From: Capillidium heterosporum
Taxonomy: Eukaryota > Entomophthoromycota > Entomophthoromycetes > Entomophthorales > Capillidiaceae
Assembly: GCA_016630905.1 (NCBI GenBank)
Contig: WBMQ01000002.1
Coordinates: forward strand, 124,001-188,000
Length of the DNA stretch: 64,000 bases
Direction: 5' to 3'
Shown here: one piece after another, positions 1 to 14,958 of the stretch
How positions within the stretch are numbered: the first letter of the stretch is position 1
How the letters are laid out: each line of letters starts with the position of its first letter
Position numbers and translations under genes: made by a program
Notes under the pieces: model-generated
Seen by the model: only the letters and a program-made list of their open reading frames with translations
Told to the model about the DNA's origin: nothing
Database searches by the model: none

Positions 1-181
1 TTGGTCGATATATTGAAGTAGAGTTAGCGGATATTATAAAAAATCTACTTCCAAAAGTTTATAAATGTTTTGTCAAATAGTAACCACTACTATACTCCAG
101 ATCTACACATTGAAACTAATATTTACAAAGTTAAACTTTAGTCCCAGTAGACTAATGACTGCATCCATATCCAATTGATAG

Positions 182-1565
182 ATGACTCTGCAAAAGCTTG
201 TCTCAACTTTCCAAGTAATTAAAGTTTATTTTCATTTGATTCCAACACCAACATTATCTACAAACAAAAATCTAATAGATAGAAAGGAGATCAAAGTAAG
301 GACCATCAATAACAATACAAGATCAGAAGTCTCCATAGACGAAAAGGATCTAATTTATGACTGAGGGTACGCCTGGGTAATAGTAATAGCATCTTTCATG
401 CTGCACTTTGTCATTTTGGGCATCTAGTATTCCTTTGGAGTTTATCTATTGTACTACGCCCAGTATCAATTTATATCAACTCTTAAATCAATATTAAGTT
501 TAATAGGCGCTATAAACAATGCAATCCTGTTAGCAGGTGGCTTAATATCCAGTAGACTAGCCGACAGGTTTGATTATCGTCTCATGATTTTGATCGGTGT
601 CATCGTATTTTCTCTAGGCTTGCTGCTTGCCTTCCTTTGCCACTCAATTTTGGCACTTGTTTTTAACGCAAAGTGTGGTGGTCGGTCTGGGCGGTTCGGT
701 TGCCTTCTTCCCAGCTATATCCATACCTTCGCAGTGGTTCAACAAGAAACATGGGTTAGCTATAGGTATATGTGTGTCAGGATTCGGAATAGGTGGGTTT
801 GTGATATCCTCATTAACCCAGTTGATGATCGACAGGTTGGGAGTACGTTGGGCCTTAGATATAACGTCCATATTCGCCCTAGTCATCGGTGTAAACTCCG
901 CCTTCTTGGTCAAGGAACGCATCGTCTCTAAGCGAAAGGGTAGGTTGGTTGACTTATTACTGTTTAAAAACAAGCAGTTCTGCATCTTATGGTTAGGCAG
1001 CTTCGTTTCCAACTTTGGATATTTAATCCATTCTTCTTACTGCCGCTCTATGCCAAGAATTTGAACTTGACAACTACTGAATCTTCATTAGTTTTAGGGC
1101 TGTTGAACGGGGCTTCAGCCTTTGGTCAAGTATTTATAGACACTTTGGCCGGTAAGTTTGGTAAATTGAACGTCATGTTCACTGGGCTTTTTATAGCGTT
1201 CCTCTTCCTACTTCATCTGAACCTTCACGTTCAGTTTAGGCCCTATAGTTGTATTTGCTATCGTATATGGTATCGTAGGCGGTGTTTACTCCAGCTTTTT
1301 ACCTACTGTATCTCCTTATCTGCTCGGTCTTGAAAACATAGCTTCCACCAACGGGGTGTTGTATTTATCAAATCTTCTACCTACTTTGGCTGGTACTCCT
1401 ATAGCTACCGCTATTTTGAAATCTAACGAAGGTTTCAACGGAGTACCCAATCACTAGAATTACTTTTGGGTCATAGTTTTTTCGGGCCTTAGCACCTTGG
1501 CTGGTAGTGCGTTTGTCTTGTGGTTAAAACTTATGGTGAATACCGAGTTACTTGCCAAAGCTTAG
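182..1565 (+). pseudogene. Decayed MFS transporter, monocarboxylate (SLC16/MCT) type
   Basis: A dead membrane transporter related to fungal monocarboxylate permeases. The frame from 182 reads into the family N-terminal signature, seen here as D-stop-GYAWVIV where relatives have DGGYAWV (TGA at 362-364). The next conserved block, YSFGVY, is preceded by TAG (428-430). The reading then jumps frame near 660 (into LGGSVAFFPAISIPSQWFNK and later FGIGGFVIS) and again near 1015-1025 (into NPFFLLPLYAKNLN). It shifts once more near 1220 to reach PTVSPYLLGLE, then meets a further TAG near 1456 before the tail ending at TAG 1563-1565. Roughly twelve hydrophobic segments are still recognisable, so the whole gene was present before decay. 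Family assignment is from remembered MCT motifs. No intron boundary removes the stops. Confidence 0.85.
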
Positions 1566-2310
1566 TTAGGTGAATTGGTTTATTTCAATAAATGCTTTTG
1601 TAGTTTTTAGATGAGTAAGTACGTTTTTTCAATATATTAAAGATAAATGATGCTATACAGGGTTATATTTTAGCTATAATAAAATTAAGTTGCTCTTCAC
1701 TATTCCACTATTCATCTATAAATATAGCATTTCATATTCTCCGTATATCGGATTATAAAGGAAAATATAAACCTTCAATCAAGCTTACAAATTGCTAGAG
1801 CAGTACTTAGTCTCCTATACTGATGGACCTATATTAAAGAATTCATAGATTGAGCTTGACTGCGTGCTGTGAAATATCAATAAGAGTCAATATAGGGCTT
1901 AACTACGCTTTCTATTGAGCTTCACCACATGCAATCGCTTCTACGTTGAATAAATTCCCTATATAGTTTTCGAAACAGGCAGGTATTAAGTTAATATTGA
2001 TATCAATTATTCCAACAAGGAAGATATAGGCTGGTTAGGAACCTGAATGTTGCTGTTGACGAAGCAATTACTTCCCCAAAGTTTATAAAAAATTTACCAA
2101 TATACACGTATATATTATGCTATATCTCTTGATTGCAATCATGTTTGCTTATTATATTATGTTCAACTTTATATTAGTCTTACTGATAATCAGGATAGTA
2201 GATACCTTTATTATACCCACGATCCGTAATTCTAGGTTACGCAAATTAAATCTTCAGCTTTGACTTAAAACCAGAGTACAAGGCTTGTATGAATTGTAGC
2301 CAAACAACAA
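1566..2310. other. Intergenic, no gene seen
   Basis: AT-rich sequence between two pseudogenes. No open frame with family signatures and no repeat shared with the rest of the window was seen. Confidence 0.5.
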
Positions 2311-2314
2311 TATG

Positions 2315-3357
<1,043 letters not shown>

Positions 3358-4055
3358 GTACTAATAGCATTCTTGATGATTAGGACTTGGAGTATTCAAA
3401 GAAAAGCATAGGTTGGTCTACAAAAGACAGTAATTTCTCTTGGTTTTGCAATAATTAACTATATTAGATTTAGTAATACAGTGATTACATTTTGAAATTT
3501 GGTGCTGCTGTCGAAATTTAATGAAATACTATGGTTATATTCTTATCTGGTATTGGATTGTTTAAAAGTCGCTCGATCATACTATTTAATATATATTCTT
3601 CTAAAAAGACACTATATTTAAAATAGGTGTTGCATCCGTCTTATAAAAAGGCTCATAAGTTAATATATAAAGGGTATTGAATTGAGATATTTATCATGTG
3701 GTAGACAGGACAATCTACAAGAGGTTGAATCTCGCAAAGCTTTTTGCTTCTGAAAATCAAATACAGGGTATTTAAACAATTATAAACATTAACTACAAGT
3801 GCTATTTCTATACTAAACTAGTAGGCCGACTGTAGTCGGTATACAGATATCTACCTACCATATCAAAAGTCAAATAAACGATTAGAAAGAATTCAGCTTA
3901 TGAAAACAAAGGTTAAAATTTTCAAAGTACGTCACCTATGTTCGAAGAGCTAAGCTCATCTTTAGAAAAGTGGAAAGTTTTCACTGGCAGACCTCTATTT
4001 ATTTCAAGACTTTTACCACTAGAAACTCAACAGGAAATCTATATAAGCAACAAAC
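3358..4055. other. Intergenic and RPT1 promoter
   Basis: No coding signature seen. The last part must hold the RPT1 promoter; no clear TATA box is visible. Confidence 0.5.
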
Positions 4056-5847
<1,792 letters not shown>

Positions 5848-6505
5848 GTTGATAGGGTATAAAGTTTGGATTTGAATTTTTAGTCTTTTTGGATATATTT
5901 TATATGTATAAAATCTTTAGTTATCAAATAGTATGTATATAGACACTATTCTAACTCTCTAAAATCCAAGGAATCGATTTTAATATCCCATTCAAGTATT
6001 TGTAGAACTTGGAAGCATCACCACTTTGATCCGAAAGCATCACTATCTACATTTTCGACAAATTCTATTTATAGTTTGTAAACTCAATCTAAGCGAACAG
6101 ATTCCATTTGAAATCCACATATACATTTTCTTTTCAACTTCAACTTTTGGCTTTTTTCCTTTAGAGACTTTATTGTAACTGTAGAAAGGAGATGGTAGAT
6201 CAGCTATTTTATAAGTTTATATTTAAAGACCGCTACTCTTGTTAACATGAAAACAGTTACAAAGCAATGTAACTTTTCAAAATTATCAAATCCAAACTAA
6301 AAACCTATTTAACTTTATGCACTTTATTCCCAACTTTTAGTATAAGTACTTTGTTGTTATGGATACTACGTACCCCTCTTTCTTTACCAAAACTGATAGT
6401 ATTTCATCTACTTAGTTTCACCATTGACTTTTATAACCACCGTTACACAAATAAACCACCATCCATTAAAACCAATTAAATTAGTTACGACTGCTACTAT
6501 ACCAA
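5848..6505. other. Convergent intergenic region
   Basis: Lies between the 3' ends of RPT1 and the kaptin gene. AT-rich 3' flanks only; no gene seen. Confidence 0.5.
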
Positions 6506-8192
6506 CTAATGCTTAATCTCCAATTTAGCCAACTTATCCAAGATACTTAAAATTTTATCTCGAGCGTTGGCTAGCTTGGGCTATCCGTATAAAAATAAAT
6601 ACATAACTAAATTACTACAAAAAGTTTAAATTACCTTGAGTACATGTAGACCGAATGTCGTCATGACGACCAACTCTTTCAACCCATCGCCATCAAAGTC
6701 ACAGTCCAAGATCCCGTATATAGAGTAGGGAAGTTTACGTAGGTAGACTAAACTCAAGTTATCCTCATCATCTAGCATTATTTTATAAGTACATCTAGCA
6801 AAAACTAAAGTAAAACTTACCTGGTTTAAAAGTGAGAAGCTGGTGGTGGTAGGTCCCTAGCACCACTTCCAACTTGAAATCTAAATCAAGGTCGGCCAAG
6901 GTTGCACATAAAACGCTGTCATTCATGTTGGGGATCGGTAACGGCTTGGGTTCATCTAGCATTAGGGATCTAGTCAAATACAAATTAATGTTTGTTCAAT
7001 ATAAAAAGCTACTTGTAGACGAAAGCTAAATTTACAGCACAGGTAACTAATACAGCTAATCCTTCTCTTTTGTTAAAGACTTTGGAGTTATCAAACATAG
7101 TTGCCGATGTTATAGGGTGCATCAGCTCCGCTTTGGAGTCGATTACATTTACTAAAGAATAGGTGGTTAAATCTAAAGTTCAATTTTAAAAAACTATTTA
7201 CCAAACGATTTAAATAATGGGTCGTACTCTACTACTCTGACCAAAAGTCGACCGTCCTGACATCCTACTACGATTCTCCTTAAGTTAGCTTCCGTCTCTA
7301 TGACTAGAGCCAAAATACTTAACGCTTTTAAAACCTTAGACTATTGTAAAAAGTTTACTTGGACTTTAGCTGCGTTAAGAATTCTAATTCAGGGTATACC
7401 TTTTGGATGACTTTCTCTTCGAACTGTAGCTTTTTGCCTTTCTATAATTTACAAAATAATCAGCATAGTTGTTAATTTTGATAAAAAATAGTAAAGTTGA
7501 TGGTTGTACCTTGAACTGGAAGCAGTGGATTGTACCTTTGGAGCTACATACTAAAAAGGTGATAAGGCTATCTTTACCATCAATAGAAGCTATAAAAAAT
7601 TCATCATTTGAACATTTGGAAATAGATTTACCTGGTATGTGTGATCTTCAAAGGTGCCCCATCGAAAGGTAAGTGGAACCGATCCAATACCTCTAAAATA
7701 AAAAAGTCAATACTATTACTAGCAAAATAAAGTTCCAATACCAATGTTGGGTAGCTTATCCCTTTTGCCCACCTTCAACTTAGCAAAGTTGATGCTGAAC
7801 CCACCCTTACCCAACTGCTTGCCATAACATATAAAAAAAGGTTCCTCAACAAAGTTACTTAAGTAATAAGCATCTAAACTACAAAACAAGTCACCGTCGT
7901 CAACCGGCTCCTTAATTTGAAACCAAGTATCACCACTCTGATGCATAATGTAGACGCCATCAGTTAGAGCAACTAAAATACTACGTCGAAGTAGCTTGTT
8001 TTTGGAGGCTGTTGAGGTGGAGAGGTCGGGTATTGTTAAAGAGTAGATGTTGGAACGGCCTAGATAACTAAGACGTTGGTAGTGAGACTCTTCTAAAAGT
8101 TCGACATCATTGGCGCTATTGGTAGCGATATTTGTTGTTATAGAGATATCTAGGTGTAGAGCTTTCTTGGTAGGATCAGTTGGTTGGCGCAT
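6506..8192 (-). CDS. Kaptin-like protein (KICSTOR subunit)
   Basis: A homologue of kaptin (KPTN), in animals a beta-propeller subunit of KICSTOR, which anchors GATOR1 at the lysosome and restrains TORC1. Nine exons (minus strand): 8192-7742, 7692-7632, 7567-7510, 7441-7359, 7317-7202, 7151-7013, 6969-6821, 6771-6635, 6580-6506. This gives 422 aa; animal KPTN is about 436. Family landmarks in order: SNIYSLTIPD near the N-terminus, LQFEEKVIQKVYPEL, the stretch VVGCQDGRLLVRV, MNDSVLCATLADLDLD, VVLGTYHHQLLTFKP, and DCDFDGDGLKELVVMTTFGL, an FG-GAP-like calcium-loop repeat. The third exon's start is least certain: 7567 keeps the frame, but upstream residues resembling the family suggest a slightly different junction. 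The other junctions restore the frame. An identity as an unrelated FG-GAP/integrin-like protein is less likely. Confidence 0.8.
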
Positions 8193-9189
8193 AGTTCTTC
8201 AAGATTCGCTTATGTTGGGTTTTGCAGTTCTTGATTTTAGGAGATCAAGGTAGGAAGTTTGAGTTTGGATTTTAAGGTTGGATTGATGGGATCAAGTAGA
8301 TGACGTTTGGAAACGAATTTGATGGAAGGCTGGAAGGTTCCGATATAATAGACATCTCTTCTAATAGATTGTAACTTTAAAGCAGCATGTAAATTGCAGC
8401 TATAAAAGTTTCAACGATAAACTGATGAAACGCACATATCTGTTCTCAGATTTGGCAACCTGTAATTTTGGAATGTTAAAGCTTTAGTTTTCAGCAACAC
8501 ATTTGAGTCAAGAAACTGCATAGCCCTATATGATCCTTTTACTTTCAATGCTAGTATACTATAGAAAAGCTTCATGGATAAAAATTGTATAATTTCTTTA
8601 CTATCAGAGTAATAATGAAATTTAAATCTCTAAATTTAATATCACTCAAATAGATTTTTAGAAATATATTGAAGGCTAATTCAAACTGAAGCATGTGGTA
8701 GCTTGTATTGCTCCTCACTTTACGTTAGAACAAAAGTGACAAGTAATTAATGGGCTACTGCCAAAGAGGATTGCCCTCAAAGCCTTATTTAGCAACGCTG
8801 GAAATGAGATAAATACTTTACAATTTAGATCAGGCAAAATGGTTGCTCAAGTTTATCAAATTAATTTTTCCGGAGATGCCATTGTTCAAATAATGTATTT
8901 GGAATTGTGGGATAGAAAACTTGAATTGAATAATGAGGTAGAAAGGTTTATATAGATCTGCATATTTCAAGTTTATAGAAGCAAAAATATATGCTTGTGA
9001 AGATAAAAGCAAATGAATAATCCTTTAAACTACATCAGTACTTTTATAGAAGTCATAATTTATCTTTGTACCTTTGAAAATGTAAATTCCTAAAATCAAC
9101 AAGCAATCCATTCTTTTATATCTGCTATATAAGCATACAAACTACATTTTCAACAATTTAACAAATGAACATTAAAAATATACCAAAGC
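8193..9189. other. Intergenic, about 1 kb, no gene seen
   Basis: Holds the kaptin 5' flank on one side and the 3' flank of the PPR gene on the other. A 60-codon minus-strand frame at 8830-9012 has low-complexity hydrophobic composition and no family signature, so I do not call it. Confidence 0.45.
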
Positions 9190-11318
9190 CTACATATCAA
9201 CTTTATCTCCATCCGGTCTATACAACCTCTCAAAGAGCTCCAAAATGCTAGGTGGTAGGGGGTGGACAGCATTGGCGAGGTGATGAAGGTACGACTGGGC
9301 CAAATCATACTGCTTACACTCCAAGTAAGCGCGAAGAATGTAAAAGTAAGTGTCAGCAGTCAGTTGATACTTGCCAACCTTGACAAACGACTGTAGTAAA
9401 TTTTCTAGCCAAGCAAGGTTGTTAAGCTGGGAAGCTTCACGGATGAGCATGTGGAAGGTAACGCGATCCAAATCTAAAGAGCCTCCGTTCTCGTCGATAT
9501 GCTCTTTGGAAAACTTTTTGATGAGGACTTTGGTTAACATTTTTTGGCGTGTACCTAAACTGAACTTCAACAAAGTGTTGTACATGTAGACTTGGTCCCT
9601 TTGATTGGAGTAGAAGGGCATGCCATTAGGGAGGCGGAAACGGCTATTAGCAAGATCAAAGTAGTTGGAGTTGAGGTTACCAATCTTAGTCTTTTCGAGG
9701 GCATCAAAATGTTGAAAGAGATGGTGGAGGCTCGATGAAACTACTTCGGTCGGCTTATCAGATTCTACAAGTGCGTTGGCGGCCGTAACGAAAGCACCTG
9801 GGATCTATAGAGTAATCCAAGTAGGTTGATGGACCTAGACTTGAACTCACGGACCGCTTCAAACATCTGGAAGCCCAAGTAATGTTTGCTGCACTCACGT
9901 AAGCCCAAAATAGCTGCATTGAGGTTAAAGGAGGAAGGGTACCGACCGTACCGTAAACAATGTCGTACCCAATCATCACTTTTCTGGGCCTTGAACTGGA
10001 GGTCAAAGTTGGAGTAATCATTGATGAGATATACAAGGAGCTTGTTAGTCAGGTTGATGGAAGGTTTAGTAGCTACGATATGCCCTGAAGAGTCGATGAC
10101 CGTGTCTATAGTATCTTTGATGTTACTTCGCAATTGGCTCAATGAAAACATGTCTAATATACCGCTACCCAATTCCTTAGTACTGTTCCTATACTCTAAG
10201 TTGGCTTTGAAGTATACATCCAAAAGAATATCTAAAGCTTCGTTCGGTTGAGATGGATATAACTTGTAGTAATAGTAGACGATGAGATGGGGTTTGGAAT
10301 TGGATATATTGCGCATAAGGAGTAACTTTAGCTTTGTAGGTAGTTGGGAAGGCTCGTCTACCTTGAGGATCGATTTAATTTTGCTTAACCACAGATCGAT
10401 AAGCAATTTGGTCGTAGATTGGGAAGTCGTTGCTACGTGTAAAACTAAACTAGATAAGAAGGCAGTGTTTGCCATATGCGCATCGGCACATATACCCGCT
10501 GAAGAAATCCAGTACTTTGAAGGGCTTTTAACTTGCAAGGACCTCGGCACTTTTCTTCGAAATTCACCACCGCTTATTAAATTCAAGTATGAACAGATAG
10601 CCTTGTTACCACCAAAGTTGTTGAGCAATAGTAGTTGAACGAACTTTGATTCCAACGTGAAACAAAGGTTACTGTTGGATAGCTCTTGGAAAGTTGAAAA
10701 GATCTCGGTGATAACATCCCTTCGAATTTCTGTCTGGAACAACGCTAAAGCTTGAAATATCGAAATATAATCTTTGCAAGGTAGAAACTCTTCCGATCCG
10801 TAGCTGTTCTCGTACAACCAAGTCTCCTTAACTCGATTTAACTCGTCGTTCGTCGTACTTTTTGAATTGTCAGTAAAGGGTAGCGATTGCATATCGTCGA
10901 TAAAATTGGAGCAACTGAAGGAGATGTCGTGAAAATTTATTGTCTTTGAAAGCCTATGAGTAGATCTACCTGTTTCATGCGCTTTAAAGCAAGGTTCAGA
11001 ATAGAAGGATTTGCTTCCTAATGCATTACTGGTCGAACCTGATATTAAATTGCTACTTATTGCCTCATACCCAAACATCTCATTAAACTCCAATCGTAGA
11101 CTTTCAACTTGCTCTTGCTGTTTACCTTTATTCGATTGAATAGCCGGATGAAAGCTATTGAGCTGCGCCAAGACGTTGAATGGCTTCCTACTTCGCTTCG
11201 ACATACAAGAGTGGTAAGCTAAATTATCCCGAAAACTATAGGTTGTAGTAAGGGTAGTTGGTACATTGGGGCGTACTTTGAACCTGCTTGCAATTGTTGA
11301 TATCCTCTTTCGACCCAT
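9190..11318 (-). CDS. Pentatricopeptide-repeat-like protein, probably mitochondrial
   Basis: A two-exon gene of 691 aa. Exon 1 is 11318-9851, exon 2 is 9797-9190. The 53-nt intron (donor GTGAGT, acceptor CCCAG) joins FQMFEAVR to AFVTAANALVES and cures what would otherwise look like a frameshift. The C-terminal half has helix-pair repeats of PPR style, for example YMYNTLLKFSLGTRQKM, VTFHMLIREASQLNNLAWLE and DTYFYILRAYLECKQYDLAQ. The N-terminus is rich in Arg, Ser and Thr with few acids (MGRKRISTIASRFKVRPN), compatible with mitochondrial import. Fungal PPR proteins bind organellar RNA for translation or stability, but the target here cannot be read from sequence. The repeats are divergent, so the family call is moderate. 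Confidence 0.7.
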
Positions 11319-11757
11319 ATCGTTTCTGTAGCATCTTTAGGACAACAAAATTCTTGAGTGTTCCTAGATTTGTAAAAGGTCTTGTACAAAAAGTTTGATG
11401 CAATACGAAGACTGTTTTCATTTGCTTATTTCAAAAAGACAAAGTTTCTAAACTTGGATTTTGGAGGATGCCAATGACTGAAGAGAAATTATGCTTGGTA
11501 AACATAGTAAACCTATGCCTTTGATACTTTAACCCCATTTTACACACTTATCCAGATCTAGACAGATGGTAAAGTACTATTTATACCACATATACATGTA
11601 GGTGTAACCTATATACTGATTTCTAAGATTATAGTAAAAATTGAAGTACCTTGACAAATAGCGCAATATAATATAGTCTCAAAGTACATAAAAATAATAG
11701 AGTATAAACTTTCTAAAAACTATAAAGATAGTAAGACAACATGATTTTAATAACTTC
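11319..11757. other. Intergenic, nothing recognised
   Basis: Lies between the PPR gene start and the FHA gene stop. A minus-strand frame continuing to 11421 overlaps the PPR start in another frame and is a shadow. Confidence 0.5.
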
Positions 11758-12702
11758 CTATTTTTTAAATTTGCCACCACCAGCATATTTTGGGAGTTTG
11801 GGTGGTGGTTTGAAGTAATATTGCTTACTGCCTAACGTGCACTCCCTAGGTTTCCGTATCAACGTACCGATCTCCAACCTACGGTCCCCGTTCCAATCCA
11901 ACTCCGACTTGTAGTAGAAACTCTGGCCGTCATCTTTAGGTTTACTGCCATTGTCGAGGTGCTGCACCAAATCAAACATTGGGAGTGAGTTGAGCTTGGC
12001 GTTTAAGAAAGTGAGGGTGAAGCTAGATTCGGGGTAGAACTTGTGTAACTCGCGGTGTAGGTCGCTGAGGGGTATCGGCGTCCGCTTATCCATGCCGGCA
12101 AAGGTCTGTAATACGAGGTCAATGAAGAGTTCATCTTCAGAGGTAGCTGTCTGCTCCGTCACATAGTCAAAGACATCTTCGTTGTAGTAACTAGGGTGGT
12201 ATTTGCGTGGGGTTCCTTCAACTGGGGAGCTGTGGCGTACGGTTGGCGTAACTTCGTTGTCGAGGGCAAAGTTGGGTCGGTCGCCAAACTTGATCTCCCT
12301 ATCTGTCAAGGGATCAATCATCATACCTTCCTTCTCCTCATACTCTTCATATTTCACCTCTTTTAAATTGCTTTCCGCCTCATGTTTCGTTGGGCCAGGA
12401 ACTACAAAGATAGCCTTTATACCAACAATATCGATGATCTGCTTGTTGGCAAGGTGTATCACTTCGTTGGGCCAGTATCTCTTATGATCTATTTTGACAC
12501 CATTACTACCTAGCACTTTGATGAAGTAGCTGTCGCTCGAGTCATTGTACTTTATCATGCAGTGCAGCCTTGAAATTCGTTTGGTGTCGACATTGATTAC
12601 ATAGTCGGATTTGTGATGCCTACCTATGTACAAAGTTTTGTCTTTTGAGCCCAGTATCTCAATAAAATTGTTTCCATGTGAATTGTTCAAAACGGTGCCC
12701 AT
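11758..12702 (-). CDS. FHA-domain protein
   Basis: An intronless 314-aa protein with an N-terminal forkhead-associated domain (about residues 20-105), a phosphothreonine-binding fold. The conserved FHA residues are visible: YIGRHHKSDYVI (the GR turn), RISRLHCMI (the SxxH motif) and LGSNGVKID (the NG pair). Residues 190-314 form a second conserved-looking block (DELFIDLVLQTFAG...LHRELHKFYPESSF) that reads like a helical or winged-helix segment, ending in a basic tail, QYYFKPPPKLPKYAGGGKFKK. Between them is a charged linker. The overall shape recalls small fungal nuclear FHA proteins such as Tos4/Plm2, but I cannot confirm orthology. The protein is probably nuclear and acts in phosphorylation-dependent recruitment. 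Confidence 0.8.
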   Translation of the reverse strand: MGTVLNNSHGNNFIEILGSKDKTLYIGRHHKSDYVINVDTKRISRLHCMIKYNDSSDSYFIKVLGSNGVKIDHKRYWPNEVIHLANKQIIDIVGIKAIFVVPGPTKHEAESNLKEVKYEEYEEKEGMMIDPLTDREIKFGDRPNFALDNEVTPTVRHSSPVEGTPRKYHPSYYNEDVFDYVTEQTATSEDELFIDLVLQTFAGMDKRTPIPLSDLHRELHKFYPESSFTLTFLNAKLNSLPMFDLVQHLDNGSKPKDDGQSFYYKSELDWNGDRRLEIGTLIRKPRECTLGSKQYYFKPPPKLPKYAGGGKFKK

Positions 12703-13456
12703 CGGATGTTCTTTGGAACTGCTTGCTTCTAATATAAGATAGTTTCCTCTAAGGATTTTCTAGTGAATTATGGTGAAACTTCAATTCTTTTTTCAGAAAA
12801 ATGAGGCCAATGATCAGCCAAGTTCAATCTATTGAATTTGTAGTGACTAAATCTGTTCAAGATTTAATTTACGCTACAGCTCAAATAAAGCATATTTAAC
12901 AGTATAACATAAATCCGAACAAGAGTAGCATTAGTCCATCACTATTTTGATAAAATGAAGGTATATTGGATAGAATATAATCATTGTCTATAAAGCAATT
13001 GCCTCCAAATATTGAACAATAGATAGCATCGTGCTTGGCTTTGTATTTACATATAATTAAGTTTTCTGGCTTATACCTTTAGCTATAAACGCTTATAGTC
13101 CACAATAATTTCTTTAAAAGCATTCATCTCAAACATTCAGTTATAATGACTTGTTGATCTATATTTTGAATGATCATGACAATCCATTAGATTTAATATC
13201 TACTTTAAAATATAGATACTGCAATGTAAGTAGTGGTTGAAATCTAAAGATAAGATTAAAAATAAATTATACTAATCCAAATAATGAAGTAGAATGCTTA
13301 AATAGATCACGCCATAATTTCGTACTAAATGGAATGTTAAGCACTACGCATAAAAATAATATAGTAGTAGATAGAAAGTTAACTAAACCTTACCATAGGC
13401 ACTCCAACTAAAAATAGCTAAAATTTATAGAAAACTTGATATTAAGGCAGTAACGG
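12703..13456. other. Intergenic, nothing recognised
   Basis: AT-rich sequence of about 750 bp upstream of the FHA gene and downstream of the NIPA gene. No coding signature. Confidence 0.5.
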
Positions 13457-14958
13457 TTAAGCGATAGGGGCTTCATCGCCCATCTCATAGGCGGAGCCGT
13501 AAGAGTAAGACAAGCCGAGGGATGACAATCCAGTGCAGTGCTGGGCCGATGCCGTAGAGAACTGACGGCTGAAGTTGGGCCTTGGAGAGTGCACGTTCCA
13601 ACCTTCTGAACCACCCACTCCTAAATGGCTACGGTATGACGCCGAAGAAGAGGAGCGGGATCGTGTTAAAGTTTGAGCTGGGGCCATAGTTGAATCTACG
13701 TCGTCGTCGTCACGACCAGAGGCGATACAAAAAACACCAGTGAATGTCAATAAGCATCCAATGGTGAATGTTATGTACTGCTCCGCTGTGAACGTCTCAA
13801 AATCATCGTACAAGATTGCTGAACCAATTACCGCACTCAATGTAAATAGAACAAACTGGGTAGGGATAACTACTGTAGAGTCGAAGCGCTGCAGTGCTTT
13901 GTTGAGATACTTGATCTGTAAAATTGCCGTTGATATCAAAACGAACAAAAGTAGGTAGGTGAATCCATGCAAAAACATCTCTACATTCGTAGTACTAAGT
14001 AGGTAGGAGACCGCCTTGGTACTGAGGACCGTAAACCCACCTAACTATTTAGCTTGAATAATTTGAAATATTACCGAAAAGGGCAACGATCATAAGGTCG
14101 ACAAAAACGAACTTTTTGCCATAGGTGTCTGATAAACTTATAAACACAGCCATCAACGTGACGCACACCCCGATGTAGGTCAACACTTTCGAGCGTAGGA
14201 AATACTTGTAGAAATCTTCGGGGGGTATCTAGAATCGTAAGAGCTTGAGTAAACAGTTTGAAAAAGTCAAACCACCTGTGACTCTGAATTCTTGGAAGTT
14301 AGCACTACTGAAGTTGCACCCCCAATAGCTAGGATGATACCCAGAAAGTCACGCCTGCGGAAGTGTTCCCCAAGCAGTAAGGGGGCGATTATTGCATTGG
14401 AAACTAAACCGACGGTACCTAATGGGGCGATTGCCGATGCTGGCGCAAACCCATAAGCTAAATTAAACAATTAGCTTTTGAACAAATATTGTAAGCAATA
14501 AAAATTATAAAAGCCACTAACCTAAAAAATTTCCCAGTTCGCCTAAAATGATAAAATAAAAAGAATACATGTTAGAAGGAAAAATAGCTGCTTACAATAT
14601 TACCAACAAACATCAAGATAAATCCAATCCACCAGAACCTCGACTTCAAGTAGTTTTTGTTTTTAGGTTTCTTTGATAAATTCTGTAGTTCGATGTTGGA
14701 ACCATCTTCAGGTAGTAAACGTTCCTCCTCGTCACTCTTGATACGGGCCTGGATACGGTTATGGGCAAACTTCTGCACGTTCAAGGCAATAGATATAAGT
14801 ATCTATTAAGGTTTTAGCCAAATGTATTAAAGAACTGGACATGGAAATTAATACCCAAATTTTAAACTTACATTACCGGTAACGCTGAGGGCAACTCCTA
14901 TCAAGTTGGTCGTCTGCTTAGGGTCGTTTATAACCTCCATTATTTTTTCCATAACCAT
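13457..14958 (-). CDS. NIPA-family magnesium transporter / DMT-like membrane protein
   Basis: A multi-pass protein of the NIPA (DUF803) family, Mg2+ transporters of plasma and endosomal membranes. Six exons (minus): 14958-14872, 14802-14604, 14542-14522, 14457-14276, 14228-14075, 14040-13457, giving 408 aa. Signatures: NLIGVALSVTGN at the first helix, WWIGFILMFVG joined through a 21-nt exon (GELGNFL) to AYGFAPASAIAPLGTVGLVSN, then LGEHFRRRDFLGIILAIGGA. NIPA proteins have GEVANFAAYAFAPA and a PLG turn at the same place. Further helices follow in exons 5 and 6 (VLTYIGVCVTLMAVF, TYLLLFVLISTAIL, IGCLLTFTGVF). The tail of about 85 residues is Ser-rich and cytosolic. An insertion between helices 1 and 2 is charged (IKSDEEERLLPEDG). 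Substrate is by family only. Confidence 0.88.

Noticed and set aside
362-1460. In-frame TGA and TAG at conserved positions could mean stop-codon reassignment
   Set aside because: The intact genes (RPT1, VPS33, UTP21) have no internal stops, and the transporter also needs frame changes. Decay explains both.
7469-7672. Plus-strand 67-codon frame in the kaptin gene
   Set aside because: Overlaps two kaptin exons and an intron on the other strand, with no family match.
9765-9860. Apparent frameshift splitting the PPR-like protein
   Set aside because: A 53-nt intron with a GTGAGT donor and CCCAG acceptor restores the frame exactly.
10021-10638. Plus-strand frames inside the PPR-like gene
   Set aside because: Antisense shadows with no signature.
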